Assembly (NCBI GenBank): GCA_013397865.1
Contig: VZTI01005066.1
Coordinates: 509,197-573,196 of the forward strand
Direction: 5' to 3'
DNA: 64,000 nt
From: Struthidea cinerea
Lineage: Eukaryota; Chordata; Aves; Passeriformes; Corcoracidae
Below the pieces are notes generated by a model that saw only the letters and a list, made by a program, of their open reading frames with translations, ran no database searches and had not been told where the DNA came from. Positions 1-11,590 of the stretch are shown here, piece by piece (the first letter of the stretch is position 1; each line of letters opens with the position of its first letter). Made by a program: the position numbers and the translations under genes.

Positions 1-92
1 CATCTCGTTCCAAACCTCCTGCCACAGGCAGGGACACCTTCCACTAGTCCCATCCAACCTGGCCTTGAACAGTTCCTGGGATGAATTCAGTA
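1..92 (-). repeat. CR1 LINE 3' fragment, cut by the window edge
   Basis: The phrases CAGGCAGGGACACCTTCCAC and CCAACCTGGCCTTGAAC are the reverse complement of the CR1 3' region common in bird genomes, so the element lies on the minus strand. Its 3' end lies outside the window to the left. It ends near TTCCTGGGATGAATTC, where the match fades. Confidence 0.85.
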
Positions 93-784
93 TTTAGAGA
101 TTTGGACATGGCTGTGCATTTCCCATCCCTGTTTGTTACTGGCCTCTGATCCCAGTATGGAATGATGCTGAGCATGGATCACCAAAGCAGATACCAAACA
201 GATACCAACTGCCCTCAAGCACAATAACCCATCAGATAACCTTGCAATGGTTTCAGTCTCTTGCCCTTTAATACTGATTTAGATTTAGTCAAAAGGCACC
301 CCTTTGTATGACCAAAATTTAATATAGGAGACTCTGCCGAAAGACCCCAAAACTTTAAAAAAAACCCCACAAACCTAGAAACCCCCCACAATCAGTGGCA
401 AAAAACCAATTAATGCAGCAGATTAAGAGATGCAGAAGAACAGGTAACATTCCAGATCCACAAGTTCCCTGCATTGCTGGCCTTACCAGACCCTTTGCGG
501 GAGACACAGCAGTGCAAGCAGATAAATCAAACCCGGTCCCTGCAGCTGAGCTCATGCTGGGTCTCACAATAAATCAGATGTTACCTCTGCACACCCCAGG
601 TCTCCAGGGACCTGCTCTCAGGATCAGCCTAACTGCTGTACAATTTCTAAATATACAGTCCTAACTCATTTAGCAAATTAATAAAGAAGTGGCTGTTCCT
701 ATTAATGGACTACCATGCCATGGATTTTTTTTCCTCCCTTCAGAGCCTTCTGCTCCATATCTGCAGTGAGGGGTCAAGCAAAGA
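93..784. other. No recognised feature
   Basis: AT-rich sequence with an A-rich stretch near 355-365. An open frame of about 89 codons (395-664, plus) shows no domain or coding character, and nothing else stands out. Confidence 0.5.
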
Positions 785-1000
785 AGGCAGATTTAGATTA
801 GATACTAGGAATAAATTCCTCCCTGTGGGGGTGGGGAGGCCCTGGCACAGGTTGCCCAGAGAAGCTGTGGCTGCCCCATCCTTGAAGTGCTCAAGGCCGG
901 TTTGAACAGGGCTTGGAGCAGCCTGGTCTACTGGAAGGTGTCCCTGCCCATGGCAGGGGGGTGGAATTAGATGAGTTATAACCCAAACCATTCTATGAAA
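785..1000 (+). repeat. CR1 LINE 3' fragment
   Basis: Sense-strand CR1: GGCACAGGTTGCCCAGAGAA, GCTTGGAGCAGCCTGGTCTA and CCCAAACCATTCTATGA appear in canonical order. It ends at the typical CR1 3' tail near 1000 and is 5'-truncated. It is diverged and carries an indel in the GGGGGGTGGAATTAGATGAG segment. Confidence 0.9.
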
Positions 1001-2291
1001 TGACACCCAGTACAGGGCTGGTGAGACACTCTGCATGGGGACTGGAGCATCAGCACAATATATGACTAATACACAGCTTAGTTTGACAGTCAGGATTTTC
1101 TGTTTACAGCCATGAACACAGAATATTTTTTAAAAAAACCCCATGTTAATCAGGCAGAGATCATCCACCTTTTTTTTTTTTTTTTTGATCAGGCATGAAA
1201 AAAAAAATAGATCACATGCTACTGTTTGGAGAAAGCTTGGTATCGGTACAGACACAGGCAATTTAGATTTGTCCTGTCTGGTATAAACACTGAGAGAAAT
1301 TCTGATGTCTCACATCACACAGTATCATCTGCTCATCCATACGGTAGCTAATTGAGATAATTGCTGCATCTCTGATTTACTCACTACTATTTCTGGACTC
1401 CAGATGAGAAACCCAGGTATAGCTCCATAAATTTCCATGTTGTCATGGGGAAGCTTGTGGGATGGCTGTTTTTAGAAATCCCAAATTTGTGGATGTACCT
1501 TTGCTAATCTAAAAAACTGAGAATTCCCCTACTTGGTGGTCAAAAGTACTTCAAACAGACCTGTCTTCCTTTAAAAACTAATGCTACAGCCTTTGTTTCA
1601 AAGGGAGAATAGGCTACATTTGGAAAAAAGAAAAAAAAAGCTCAACATTTAGTCTTTTAAGGCTGAGTGGCTTCTAAACAGAGTATCAGAAAGTTTAACC
1701 CTCTGCCACATCACAGCCAAGTTAAGATTGCCTTGATTCCTTTTATATTTGCAACATGGTTTACTCTGGTCCTATTCTCTTCTTCAGAATCACACCAGCA
1801 TTTCCCCATCTCAGTATGATTTTTCACAGTTGCTCAACTGTGACACGAGAAAAACTTACTGAAATTTGATCCCTGCAGTCAGTTTGTGCCACAGCTCAGT
1901 ACAGAGCCAGGCACCACGAGCCCACATCCCTCTGCTCCCCAGGGCCAGCATCCAAGCCCCCAAAACTCAAGGTCATTAACATCCAGAGCACCACAAGCTG
2001 CTCCCATGCAGCAGCAGGGCGCCTGTTCTCTCAGCTGGAAGGTGACAGCCCCCAGCAAACCGGGCAGTGCAGAACCACCACGAGGTATCACACACTGCAT
2101 CCTGCCAGAAGTTTAAAAATCATAAAGGAAGCAGGATTTTTGTTCTGTAAGGGACCGCGAACAAGTGGGTTTCATCTTTGTATTGTGCTTTAGATGCATC
2201 TTGACAATCCCTGACACTCACTATTGAGCCATAACCATTTATGTAAACCAAAATGCTTCTCATTTTCTGCTGTTATTCAAGTATACAGTAC
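1001..2291. other. No recognised gene; contains a T17/A10 pair
   Basis: Apart from the homopolymer pair listed separately, this holds only a moderately GC-rich patch at 1880-2110 that is open on both strands for about 75 codons. That patch has no recognisable domain. Confidence 0.5.
1170..1207. repeat. Poly-T17 / poly-A10 inverted homopolymer pair
   Basis: A run of 17 T (1170-1186) is followed by GATCAGGCATG and a run of 10 A (1198-1207), so the two runs could fold into a T:A hairpin with an 11-nt loop. Short direct repeats (ATCAGGCA) flank the T run. Confidence 0.8.
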
Positions 2292-2370
2292 CTGCCTTGT
2301 TCCAACATTCACATTTTCTAGTACTTCAAGCACAAGAGCATCCCATAAGATACAGCATTTATTAAGCTCT
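2292..2370 (-). CDS. Candidate internal coding exon, function unknown
   Basis: On the minus strand a strong acceptor (pyrimidine tract, then TTCTTCTGTGTACTCAG) opens a 79-bp segment that ends at the donor GGCAG|GTACTG. One frame is open throughout after a single leading base. It encodes 26 residues beginning ELNKCCILWDALVL and ending in NVGTRQ, so the exon would run from phase 2 to phase 0. No family is recognised. A short open frame between two good splice sites is common by chance in vertebrate introns, so this is a weak call. No adjoining exon was found. Confidence 0.18.
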
Positions 2371-3246
2371 CTGAGTACACAGAAGAAAGTGGAGGGGAGG
2401 TTGGGGATGCAGAGAAAGGAGCTCAACATGCATAACACAAATATTATCAAAATATTCCACAGCACCTTCAACTGCAGATGCTCTGGTAACCAGCACTCAG
2501 AGCGAAAGCTTCTCATCTCCACAGAGATAATATACCTGTTAAGATTTAGGATGCTCTACAAAATAGCAATTACTGCTTTTTAGAGATACCACATAAATGC
2601 AGGTAACAAGGAGTGAATTATCACTACATACCAAAAGTGATACAAAAATAAACTTAAGTCTAGTCTCCCTGTACTTTCATTAATGCTTGAAACAGGAGCA
2701 GGCTGTCGCACAGTATAGATTTAAATTTGAATCTGATTCTTCCTTTCTCCAAACTGAAAAGCAGAGACAACACTCACATGGTAGAGAATATATTACTACT
2801 ATTAAGAACTAAAATAAATACCAGAATATTAGATCTTCAACTGTATATAAAATTGATGCACTGTACTTGTTTTATTCCAAGCTCATGCTCTGAAATTGTG
2901 TCTCTATTTGAATTAGAAGCAAAAAGCTTGTATCAAAAGCCTTTGCAATTTTTTACTTTCCAAAACCAATTATTTCCTAGTCTGTCAGATTAGGAAATAT
3001 GACTTTTCTGCTGCTCTGAATAACCTGCTGTGGTCTTCAGATGCAGCAGTAAGTGATGCAACATTTAAGAATCTGAATATAACTAGGAATTTTAGCAATA
3101 ATTGATACTCTTAGACAAGCACAGTTGAGGCTGTGAGTAGACTCGAGAAAAATGGTTTATTCTGGGCAGGAGGGCACTGAAGGGCTGGTCTGATCCAGCT
3201 GTTTGCAGTACATTTATACTTGGAGATTTTAAGCAGTTCAGGTGCC
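2371..3246. other. No recognised feature
   Basis: AT-rich sequence without recognisable repeats or convincing coding structure. Confidence 0.5.
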
Positions 3247-3398
3247 ATAGAAACATAGAACCACAGAATGGTTTGAATTCAAAAGGACCTTAAAGATCAT
3301 CAAATTCCAACCCCCTCCTACAGGCAGGAACACCTTCCACTAGACCAGGTTGCACAGAGCCCTATCCAACCTGGCCTTGAACACTTCCAGGGATGGGA
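3247..3398 (-). repeat. CR1 LINE 3' fragment
   Basis: Minus-strand CR1. The tail reads ATAGAACCACAGAATGGTTT, followed by AAGGACCTTAAAGATCATC, CACCTTCCACTAGACCAGGT and GGCCTTGAACACTTCCAGGG. It is truncated at its 5' end near 3398. Confidence 0.92.
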
Positions 3399-6300
3399 AT
3401 CTACACTCTCCTTCAAGTAATAATGAACAAAAACAATAGATAGCCAACAGAGCCAATACCTGCCAAATGCCAGCGAGAAGAAAGTTATGGTGCCTTGAAA
3501 AATGAGCACATGGAGCATCACCTGTGAGCTCTGTGCAGAGGAGCATCCTCAGGGACACAGCTATTCTCCCCACAGGAGCATGCGGGGCTGTGCACAGTCT
3601 CCTGAGACTTCTTAAGTAGGAGGATGGGTGGCAAAAAAGCATGGCATGAAAGCCAAATTAAAGCAATTAAGTATTTCTACAAAATCACAGAAGCAGTTAT
3701 GGTTCTGTAGCCCTCAGCAGACCACAGAACGCCTGCCGGTCTTTACTGTCACTGCTTGGGAGCTTGGTGACATTCAAATATTTAACAATGCAGCACAAAA
3801 CAATTCTCCATGTGCCACAACACAGGATTATTCTCCACTCTCACACTATCAAGCTAGGACAATATTATTCAAGCTACCCACCAGCAGTGCCCCAGAAAAC
3901 ATAACACAATTCAAATTTCCAAAATGCAGCTCTGTGATGACTTGCGTTAGAGGAGCTCTGCTCCTGGAAGGGCTGAAGAAGACCTGCAGCACTGCTCTGT
4001 TCATTTTAGGTTGAGAAAAGGAGATGCAAAGCCTGCCCCAAGAACCATGGCAAAACCAGCCTGGCTTCAGCACGCACAGGAAATCAGCCTCTCACAGAGA
4101 GAGCAGGGAATGGGAGAAGGGAAGCTGGCTGTCAAATTTCAGTATTTAATAAGATGCTTTGCATCCAGGAGGCTGAAAAAAATCAGCCTGAGCTACTAGT
4201 GTGGATTACCTTGTAGAAACTGAGCGGACTAGCACCATGGGCTTTCCACCAGAACCTCCTGGCCAAGTTCCCCTCCAAACCCAAACTCCGTTATTTCAGA
4301 TCCAGGCCGTTTTTCTCTTTTCAGCTTGTACTGGAAACTCTCTTCACCACCACTGGCAATGAGTCAGAAAGCTACGTTTTTTGAGAATTCCTTTCTAGAA
4401 GGAAGAGGTGACCCCAGGTCGCATCACCTGGTGTGTCATGGACCACCCAAAGCCCTTCTGAGCCAGCACAGAGCTGCCCATGAACTGTAGTCACCTCTAG
4501 AACTTACAACTTGAACATGCAATCAGACTTGCTGAAGGCAGAGGCAAAAACTTGTCCAAAAACAACATCCCAGCATGGTGAGCTCTATATAGCTGGTATT
4601 TTGGCATGTATTCCACTGAATAGGATTTAGTCCTATCATGGTTCAACCCTGAGAAGCTGCACACAAGTCCACATGCAATGCCCAGAAGCTTCAAGAGCTT
4701 TCCAGCAACCCCTGGAAACAGCCTGTGAGAAGTTTCACAGAAACACAGCAGTATTCTCCAAAATTAATACAAGCCAGACAACTGGTTTGCAGCTTTCTAG
4801 TCAAATACTAATGCTGTCCTTTTTTTAATTAGGTGTTCTATTTTAGCACTTTCATTGAAACTGGAATTTCATACTGCATATACAGATTTATTAACTATTC
4901 TAATCAGGACTAAAAGTATTTCAGAAAACAAACCTCTTCTCAGGAACACCCCACAAATTTGGGGGGTGAAAAGCTGTGCATCAAGAAAAACACACACCAT
5001 TGTTATGTTAAAGTGTTGATTTCTGTTCAGAAGGACTTGTAGTCTTATTTTCTTTAATAAATTCAAAGCACAACTGCAATAATTCTCCCACATACCATGA
5101 AGAAATCGATTTAGCAATCTGAACATAAATTAAGCAATGTTTTTGATTCAGTAAACTTGTTCCTATGTAGATCAGAACAAGTATTAGTGAAGGTCAGTGA
5201 CCCATACCTATGTATTTGCTTTGATGAGGTTCACAGGAATTTTCCATCAGAGCACACTTCAAAATTACTTGACCTGTAAATTAACACTTTGCTCATTTTT
5301 AAAGCGGTTTTAGTGAATTGCTAGGAGCATTTCTAGTTGTGATTCAATATTTTTTAAATGCATGTTAATGGATCTACATATTAATTAAACCATAAAATTT
5401 GGAACCTAACAAACTTCTCACGGATAAGGAGCTCCAAATTGAACAAAGCCCAATAACTCTAGAAAAGGGTTTCAGGTAACTGTTATTATTAAAAAAGAAT
5501 TACAGCTAAATTATTTTCTGCAAGAGAAAGTAACTTCTGTTTACTCTCAAAAGGTGCTTATCTCAGTTTTACTGACCTACCTGAAAGCTATGCTCACGGC
5601 TTTCAGATTAATTTTGGTGTTTGGTGCCACACTGTATAAACACTATTTCTTGTGGAAACAAGCTTTCTGTACAGATATTTTTTCAAAAATCTGAATTATA
5701 ACTTACAGTTCTTGAATCTATTTTAACCGCATTCTTTGTACATTCATAACTTTAATATTCACACTTGTTAAATTCTGTGCAAACCTGAGCAAATACACTT
5801 TTAGCTGAGATCCTTCTACCTCAAGCAAGATCAAGTAATTGGTACAATACGTTACGGTCTTTAGAGAAAGATCAAGTGAATTAATGTCTTTTAAGTAATA
5901 TAATAGTTCTATGATTTACATTAAAGTAAATTGAGTAATGAATTTAATTCCTCAGAGCAACTTTCTTAAAAAAAATATCAAAACTAATGTGCATTAGTGA
6001 AGAATGAGATTTTTTTAACTGCACAAGAATGCAAAATATTTAATAATTTTTAATAAAAAAGCAAAAGTGATCAGAGATTCTGCAAGAACAGGTTTAACAG
6101 AGTGCCAGTGTACTACCTGAGCCTACACAGCAGCAAAATAACAGTGGAGGTGTGGAAGGGAACCGTTTCCCTTCTCTTTTACAGAACAGAGGTTGGATAC
6201 CTCAAGGACAAAGTACACCTGAAACAGACCTCAGAACTGCAGAACATCCAATACCATTGAAATTACTTTTGAGCCCTGCTAAGCAGCAAAAAGCACCTTT

Positions 6301-7475
6301 TTAATTGGCTTAAACTATAATGCAGGTAACTGGGTATTTGTAGACGGGATGTGACTGGGAGAAATGGGATTCTCCAACTAGAACCAAATTCCAAGGCTTA
6401 AATAGATCCAATCGCAACATGAATCCATCAAGGGCTTATCATTAGACTGGCACTGACTGATGTGTCTGCCAGCACATAAGTGTTCAAGGCAATGGCAGCT
6501 AAAAAAATAGCTAGGTGTCCTTTCCCTGTCCTCCTGTACCATCTCCCACTTTTGGACATTTGAGCAACCATTTAGCAAACATACAAAAATAAGGAACTAA
6601 TTAAATAACTAAAATTCATTCATCATTTACAGCTCAAAGTCACAGTTCTAGGTTTTTGTGTCTTTATTCACATGTCTCAAACTGGTGAAAATCTCAGTGT
6701 ACATCTGTGCCACAAGCAGTGCTGAGCTCTGGTTCAGAAATCCAGTGTCCTGCTGGGACAGCCCGCTCCAACCTGGCTGGGACAGGGACTGCTCCACCCA
6801 TACCCCTGTGACAGCAGCCAACACTGTCACCCTCAGCACTGGAAACAGGCTCAGCTGCTTCTCCACTCCCAGAGCCCAGGACTGAGCACTGAAGAGGCAC
6901 TGCTGCCCTGCCCCAGTCCCAGTGTCCCACTGAGATGGGCACTGGGGTGGAAGGAGATCACCCCTCACTAGTCACTGCTCCCCGCTCCCTTTTCTATTGC
7001 TCTGTGCTTCAGAGAGGTTTTACATCAGTAAGTCTGGAGGGAAACACTTCAGGCAGTAATTTTGCTTATTCTTTCAGAACCACCTATGGCTCAGTTTTCC
7101 TTCAAAAGAGCTTTTTTTAGATTTCACCTAGAGGTCCACTGACCCAAGTGAAGAACCAGGACAGTTTGCTTGTTAAATTTAGCTTCACTGGTGTCAGCAG
7201 CCCCAGGACACAGCACACTGTAAAGTCTTCGGGGCAAAGACAGCATCTCCACAATAGCCAGATGCCCAATTTCGTTTCCAGATGATGTCAGTATATACAA
7301 GAAGTGTAAGACTTTCTGCTTCACTGTTTTTCACTGACCTCCTCAGCAGGTGTTTAATACAAATATACATGGATAAGCCCACACTTGCTTTCTGTTTGCA
7401 GTATGGAGAGCCTGAACACAGCCCAAGAACAGAAGCCCGAGAACTGTAGCTGCAGCAGCAGCTGGTATACAGTAC
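3399..7475. other. Long stretch without a recognised gene
   Basis: AT-rich, especially 5300-6110. The longest open frame is 128 codons (3628-4014, plus), within chance expectation for this composition. At 5706 a good minus-strand donor (ACT|GTAAGT) follows an exon-like segment of about 85 bp, but every frame there contains a stop. Confidence 0.45.
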
Positions 7476-7611
7476 CTCTTGATGCAACCTCTCCGCATCC
7501 GAATACTGCCTTCTGCTCCCGTCCGCGTCCACCCATCCCCGTGTGACCAACGGGAAAACCCCCAGCAATACAAGAGAGCACCAAAAGCTCCTTGATGTCA
7601 TCATTTCAAGT
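7476..7611 (-). CDS. Candidate exon with a signal-peptide-like N-terminus
   Basis: A very strong minus-strand acceptor (a long T tract, then CCCAACAG) precedes ACTTGAAATGATG. The 136-bp segment ends at donor AAGAG|GTACTG. After one base the frame is open for 45 codons. Starting at either tandem ATG it reads MTSRSFW, then a hydrophobic CSLVLLGVFPLV core, then a polar part (DADGSRRQYSDAERLHQE). This resembles an exon carrying a start codon and secretion signal, and the segment is CpG-rich relative to its surroundings. I could not match it to a known secreted protein and found no downstream partner exon. It may be a pseudo-exon. Confidence 0.2.
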
Positions 7612-9968
7612 CTGTTGGGAAAAAAAAAAAGAGAACAGTTTTAGAACATTCATCTTACAATAAAACCCAGCTCAGGTTCAGTAACACAGAGGCTTCAGCT
7701 GACAGTGTCCATCCACACTCAGTCAATGCCAATGGAGCTCTACACTCTCCAGTATATTGGCAATGAGTTCCCGTACTGTAGTAATTTCACCCCAAAACTA
7801 TCTTCCTCAGGACATGCTGATCCCAGCCTGTTGCCACGCAGCACCTGCAGAACCAGAGTACTGGGATTTCTGTGGCCAAAAGCAAACCATATCAAAACAT
7901 GGTCTTGTGGTACTGCAGAAGCCAAAGGGTGAATTTTATCCCTTCTCCAGAGCCCCAGCAGCACAGGGTCACTCACAGTCAGGCACTCACACTTGTACCC
8001 TCAGCAGATCTTCAGGAAAACAGCAGACACCCACCTTTGCTTCTCTGACCACTGGAGGCTCCCAGCAGTGTAACAGAAAATATCATTATTCTCCTCTGAC
8101 TCAGAGGATGACGTTGCCTTGAGCAGATACAGCCACTGCCACCCCCCTTAGCTACAATCAGGTGTGCAGGGCCAGCCAGGGCTGACGGCTGACACCCAGC
8201 ACACAGGGACAGTCATTTGTCCTCCAGAGGACATCTGCCCAGATGGTCACCATACATACCCAAACTTGAAAGACATGAAACAAACCCTGTGCTGAAGGGG
8301 GCTGACACGTTTCTTCATCCATGACAGAGGTGAGTCCTACCTGGGGCTGTTATTTCTGCACTCATATTCCTCTGTCCCAAACAGAGACATTTCCAATCCC
8401 TCCCACACTCACTCCACTCAAGAGCAGCACCATTTCCCTGGCAACAATCTACCACAGCCCCACATCATCTGTGGGGAACTGGAGGGATTTCCACTTTGAG
8501 CAGTGGTTCTTGTCATGTGTAGTTCTTTAATGAATTTGGAAAGAACACCAATGCAGTTACTCAAAGTGGTGTCCGACGGAACTGCTGTGTTTCACACATC
8601 ACAGCCCTGTGCTGGTGCCCTGGAAGCTAGGCCAGGAGCTGTCCTTTCTCTGAACTTACAATAACACAAGATTGTGTCATTACTTTCTACAATTAAAATA
8701 TCAAAGGAATATTCAGGCCTGGAACCATTTCTGAGATGACTGAGGAAGGCTAAAACGGACCGTTAATGAAGCACAATGACCCTTAATGAAGTGATGGCAT
8801 TTCTACAGGATGAGGGACAGGCTGCTGCCTGGCTTGAGCCATACACATCAACAAGGAGGGTTACCTGCTAATGGCAAAATGCAGCCAAGCTGAATTAACT
8901 CACCATGACATACCTTGTCTTCACAAGACTCATTTTATAGTGTTTTCTTGCCATGTATTTGCTACAGAGTGTATCCAAGCCTTGGTGCATCACTCCTAAT
9001 TTTGGAGCCATGACCATTTACACCAGCAGTGACAGTCTCAGGTATTTTGCTTGCCCAAATCACTAGATTGAGCATAGTATATAGCACCCACAGAGCTCAG
9101 GCAATGCCTTTTCTCAGCACTAATGTAAACACACTGAAGGGAGAGCATTCAGTATGAAATCAAAATTTATTAGGCTTTCTAAATTCCAATTATGAACCTC
9201 AGATGTAATAAACTGGGGCTACAAATAAATGTTTAATAAACCAAAGTCACTATATCAATAAGCGACAAGTACATTGTTACTTTATGAATTGCTCTTGCAC
9301 AGCAACATTGTTTCTCACAGGGTTTGGGTTTTTTTTTTCTTTAATAGAGGTATTCTGTATGCTCAGTTGATGCCATCACAGCAAATAACATCGCAGTTCT
9401 AGAGACCTCTGACTCATATCCTGCTTGAAATTACAATCCTGGAGCAAAACAGGGAACTCAATAGTTTAATGTATATTTAGTAAACAACTGACAGAAAGCA
9501 TGAAGGTGTTTGGATTAGGATCTGTAACACTGATGAAACTGAAAGGGCAAACTCTACCTGATAGAAACTCTGGCTGCTTTATAACTAGAATTTCTAGAAC
9601 ATCTTTAGACAGTTTAAAAATCACTTATTGTTATTGCATGCTGACAGTACACTAATTGCTCTCAGTCACAGCAAGAGCAGGACACATTAATATACATTAT
9701 ATATCTTAATAGCCTCATCCAAGCAACAAATATGGACCATAAATGCCAAGTGAGAGCTTACTGTGGAGTCACACAGCATTTTCATGTCACTTGGCATCCT
9801 AAACCATGGCTCAGCACTGCCTTACCCTGAGCTAAAGGGAAGGCTCCTTGCAGAACCCGGTCTGCGGCTACACCACACAATACAGCTACCAGACTGCAGG
9901 CTGAAAGTCCCCTGAAGTCAACAGAAAAACTCAAATTGATTGAATAGATCCAGACCACCACTGTAAGC
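7612..9968. other. No recognised feature; possible 3' UTR of the minus-strand candidates
   Basis: Mostly unremarkable. On the minus strand an AATAAA occurs at about 9166, roughly 800 bases past the stop of the candidate exon at 9969-10069, so part of this stretch could be its 3' UTR. Direct copies of TTAATGAAG lie near 8762-8792. Confidence 0.3.
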
Positions 9969-10069
9969 TCAGACAAGTTTTACTATCCATTTCCTTTCCT
10001 CGCTTGCGGGAGGCACCGATTTGCTGGATTTGAGCTTGTATGGACATCGCTGCCCAGATAAATCAAACC
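9969..10069 (-). CDS. Candidate terminal exon, function unknown
   Basis: A strong minus-strand acceptor (CCTTTTCTTTGCAG) opens this segment. With the frame carried over from the exon candidate at 10174-10240 it is open for 33 codons to a TGA. It encodes a basic, serine-rich stretch starting FDLSGQRCPYKLKSS and ending RKWIVKLV. The intron between the two would be about 104 bp and begins CAG|GTAAAC. No domain is recognised. No good internal donor was found, so the segment is read as a 3' exon. The joint frame and the two good splice sites are the only support. Confidence 0.2.
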
Positions 10070-10173
10070 CTGCAAAGAAAAGGTCTGCATAAAACAAGCA
10101 GTTGTGCTGAAAAGAAAGAATAAATATTGGCCCTTATGATAAAGAATATACTACGCAAAGCCGAAAAGTTTAC

Positions 10174-10240
10174 CTGAAGGTTGTGGTTTCCTCCTCTGAG
10201 CTAGAGCAGCCTTCCAGCTTTCTTTCCAGCTGGCACTGCT
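10174..10240 (-). CDS. Candidate internal exon upstream of the one at 9969
   Basis: A 67-bp segment between the acceptor GAGTCTTTCTTGCTAG and the donor TTCAG|GTAAAC on the minus strand. In the frame that continues into the next candidate exon it reads SSASWKESWKAALAQRRKPQ, followed by PS and one split codon. It contains half of a 10-bp inverted repeat (GCTAGAGCAG at 10200-10209, CTGCTCTAGC at 10236-10245). The nearest plausible promoter is the CpG island at 11.3-12.6 kb. Product unknown. Confidence 0.18.
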
Positions 10241-11289
10241 CTAGCAAGAAAGACTCCACAAGTACAGCAGCACCAGGCTATGCACTGTTATCTGAAGCAG
10301 CTCAAACACGATGGCAACAGCAAAACACGCATTCCAAGGCGAGATGGGTCTGGGCAGGCACCAACACACAGGGAGAGCCTCAAATTTAAAGCAAATGGGT
10401 GCAGTATCCCCAGTGGAAGAACAGCAAGCAGATGCAAGCCAAAGACAAGCACAGGTTTTAGGGTACAGGTTTTGGAGCTACTCAAGCAAAAAGGGTCACC
10501 TTGAAAAAGGACAGGGACTAAGCATCTTGGCCATTTGAGCAGAGAACAGCAGAAACTGTTTAAAGCATTTCTATGACATGCAACAGCCAGATCCCGCAGT
10601 GAGCCCACAACTTTTTCCTCCACAACACAAAAGCTTTAAAAATTCAATTATGGTGATGTAACAAGATTAAAGAATTTGCCGAAAGCAGTTACTGGTTTTG
10701 TTTTCAGGGCTACTTAAATCGCAGCTTATTTGAGAAATCACTGGTTTGCAATAGCTTTCAATAATTTCCAACAAGCTTCACATCAGAGAGAGGCTGAACT
10801 TAATTAGCTGAAGTTCTGACTGTTGCTATAGCAAAAAGAAAGCATTTGGACATAACTGTTACCTCTATACAGACTGGCTTTATTAAAATCAGATAAGAAT
10901 CTGGTCCTTACTTCCTGCCATCAACCTTCCCAATTGCTCTAGCCTTATCTAAACAGCATTTCTATTGCTGGCAAAATAATTTTGACATCCATAATTTCTT
11001 GTTAAGTGCTACAAAAATAAGCTACAAAATTAGGTAGAAAAGCCATTCTTTCGGCAAGACATAGAGAAACCAAATAATTATTTCAGTCAGCTGTCTGCAG
11101 CTAAATACTGAAAGTTTGGGTGCATTAAGAACTCATTAGAATCAGCTTTGATGTTTAAGTACAAACCGGACTTTTCATTTTAGCAAAAGACACTTAAAAA
11201 TATTTCATTTGATTATGAAATTCTCCAAGACACTTCAATGCCCCAGAAGAAATCGGGGGAGCATCAAACCAACAGGAATGCAGGACTAC
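10241..11289. other. No recognised feature
   Basis: Ordinary AT-rich sequence on the flank of the CpG island. A minus-strand open frame at 10288-10623 (about 111 codons) begins at GTG rather than ATG and has no recognisable domain. Confidence 0.45.
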
Positions 11290-11590
11290 CAAGAGGCTCC
11301 TGAACCTCGCAGAGATTTCGCCTCGGTTTTCAAGGCTGCCCCCACGACACGTTTCAAACACAGCTTTGCTCCGAGACGACACTCGGAGAAGTCCCATTCC
11401 AGCCCTTCCGTGACCCTCCGCTGGGCAGCGAGCGGCCAGCACGGCCGGGAAGCCGAGCATTCCCAGCGTTCAGAGGGCTGGAGAAGCCCGCGGAGGATGC
11501 CATCACCAAGCCCAGGCCGGCTCCCGGCGCGGCTCAGGGTCCCAGCCCCGGCCCCGACGGGCGCTGCGCCGCCCGGCCCACGGCGCCACC
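11290..11590. promoter_or_regulatory. Left flank of a CpG island, probable promoter region
   Basis: GC and CpG content rise sharply from about 11300 to the gap (for example GGCGCGGCTCAGGGTCC and GCGCTGCGCCGCCCGGCCC), against an AT-rich background. In birds such islands mark gene 5' ends, often bidirectional. Minus-strand exon candidates lie to the left and plus-strand ones to the right, so the direction of transcription cannot be decided. Confidence 0.55.

Noticed and set aside
3628..4014. 128-codon plus-strand open frame
   Set aside because: No recognisable domain or coding composition; chance length.
5706..5786. Minus-strand exon with donor ACT|GTAAGT
   Set aside because: All three frames contain a stop, so it is not a coding exon, although a non-coding exon cannot be excluded.
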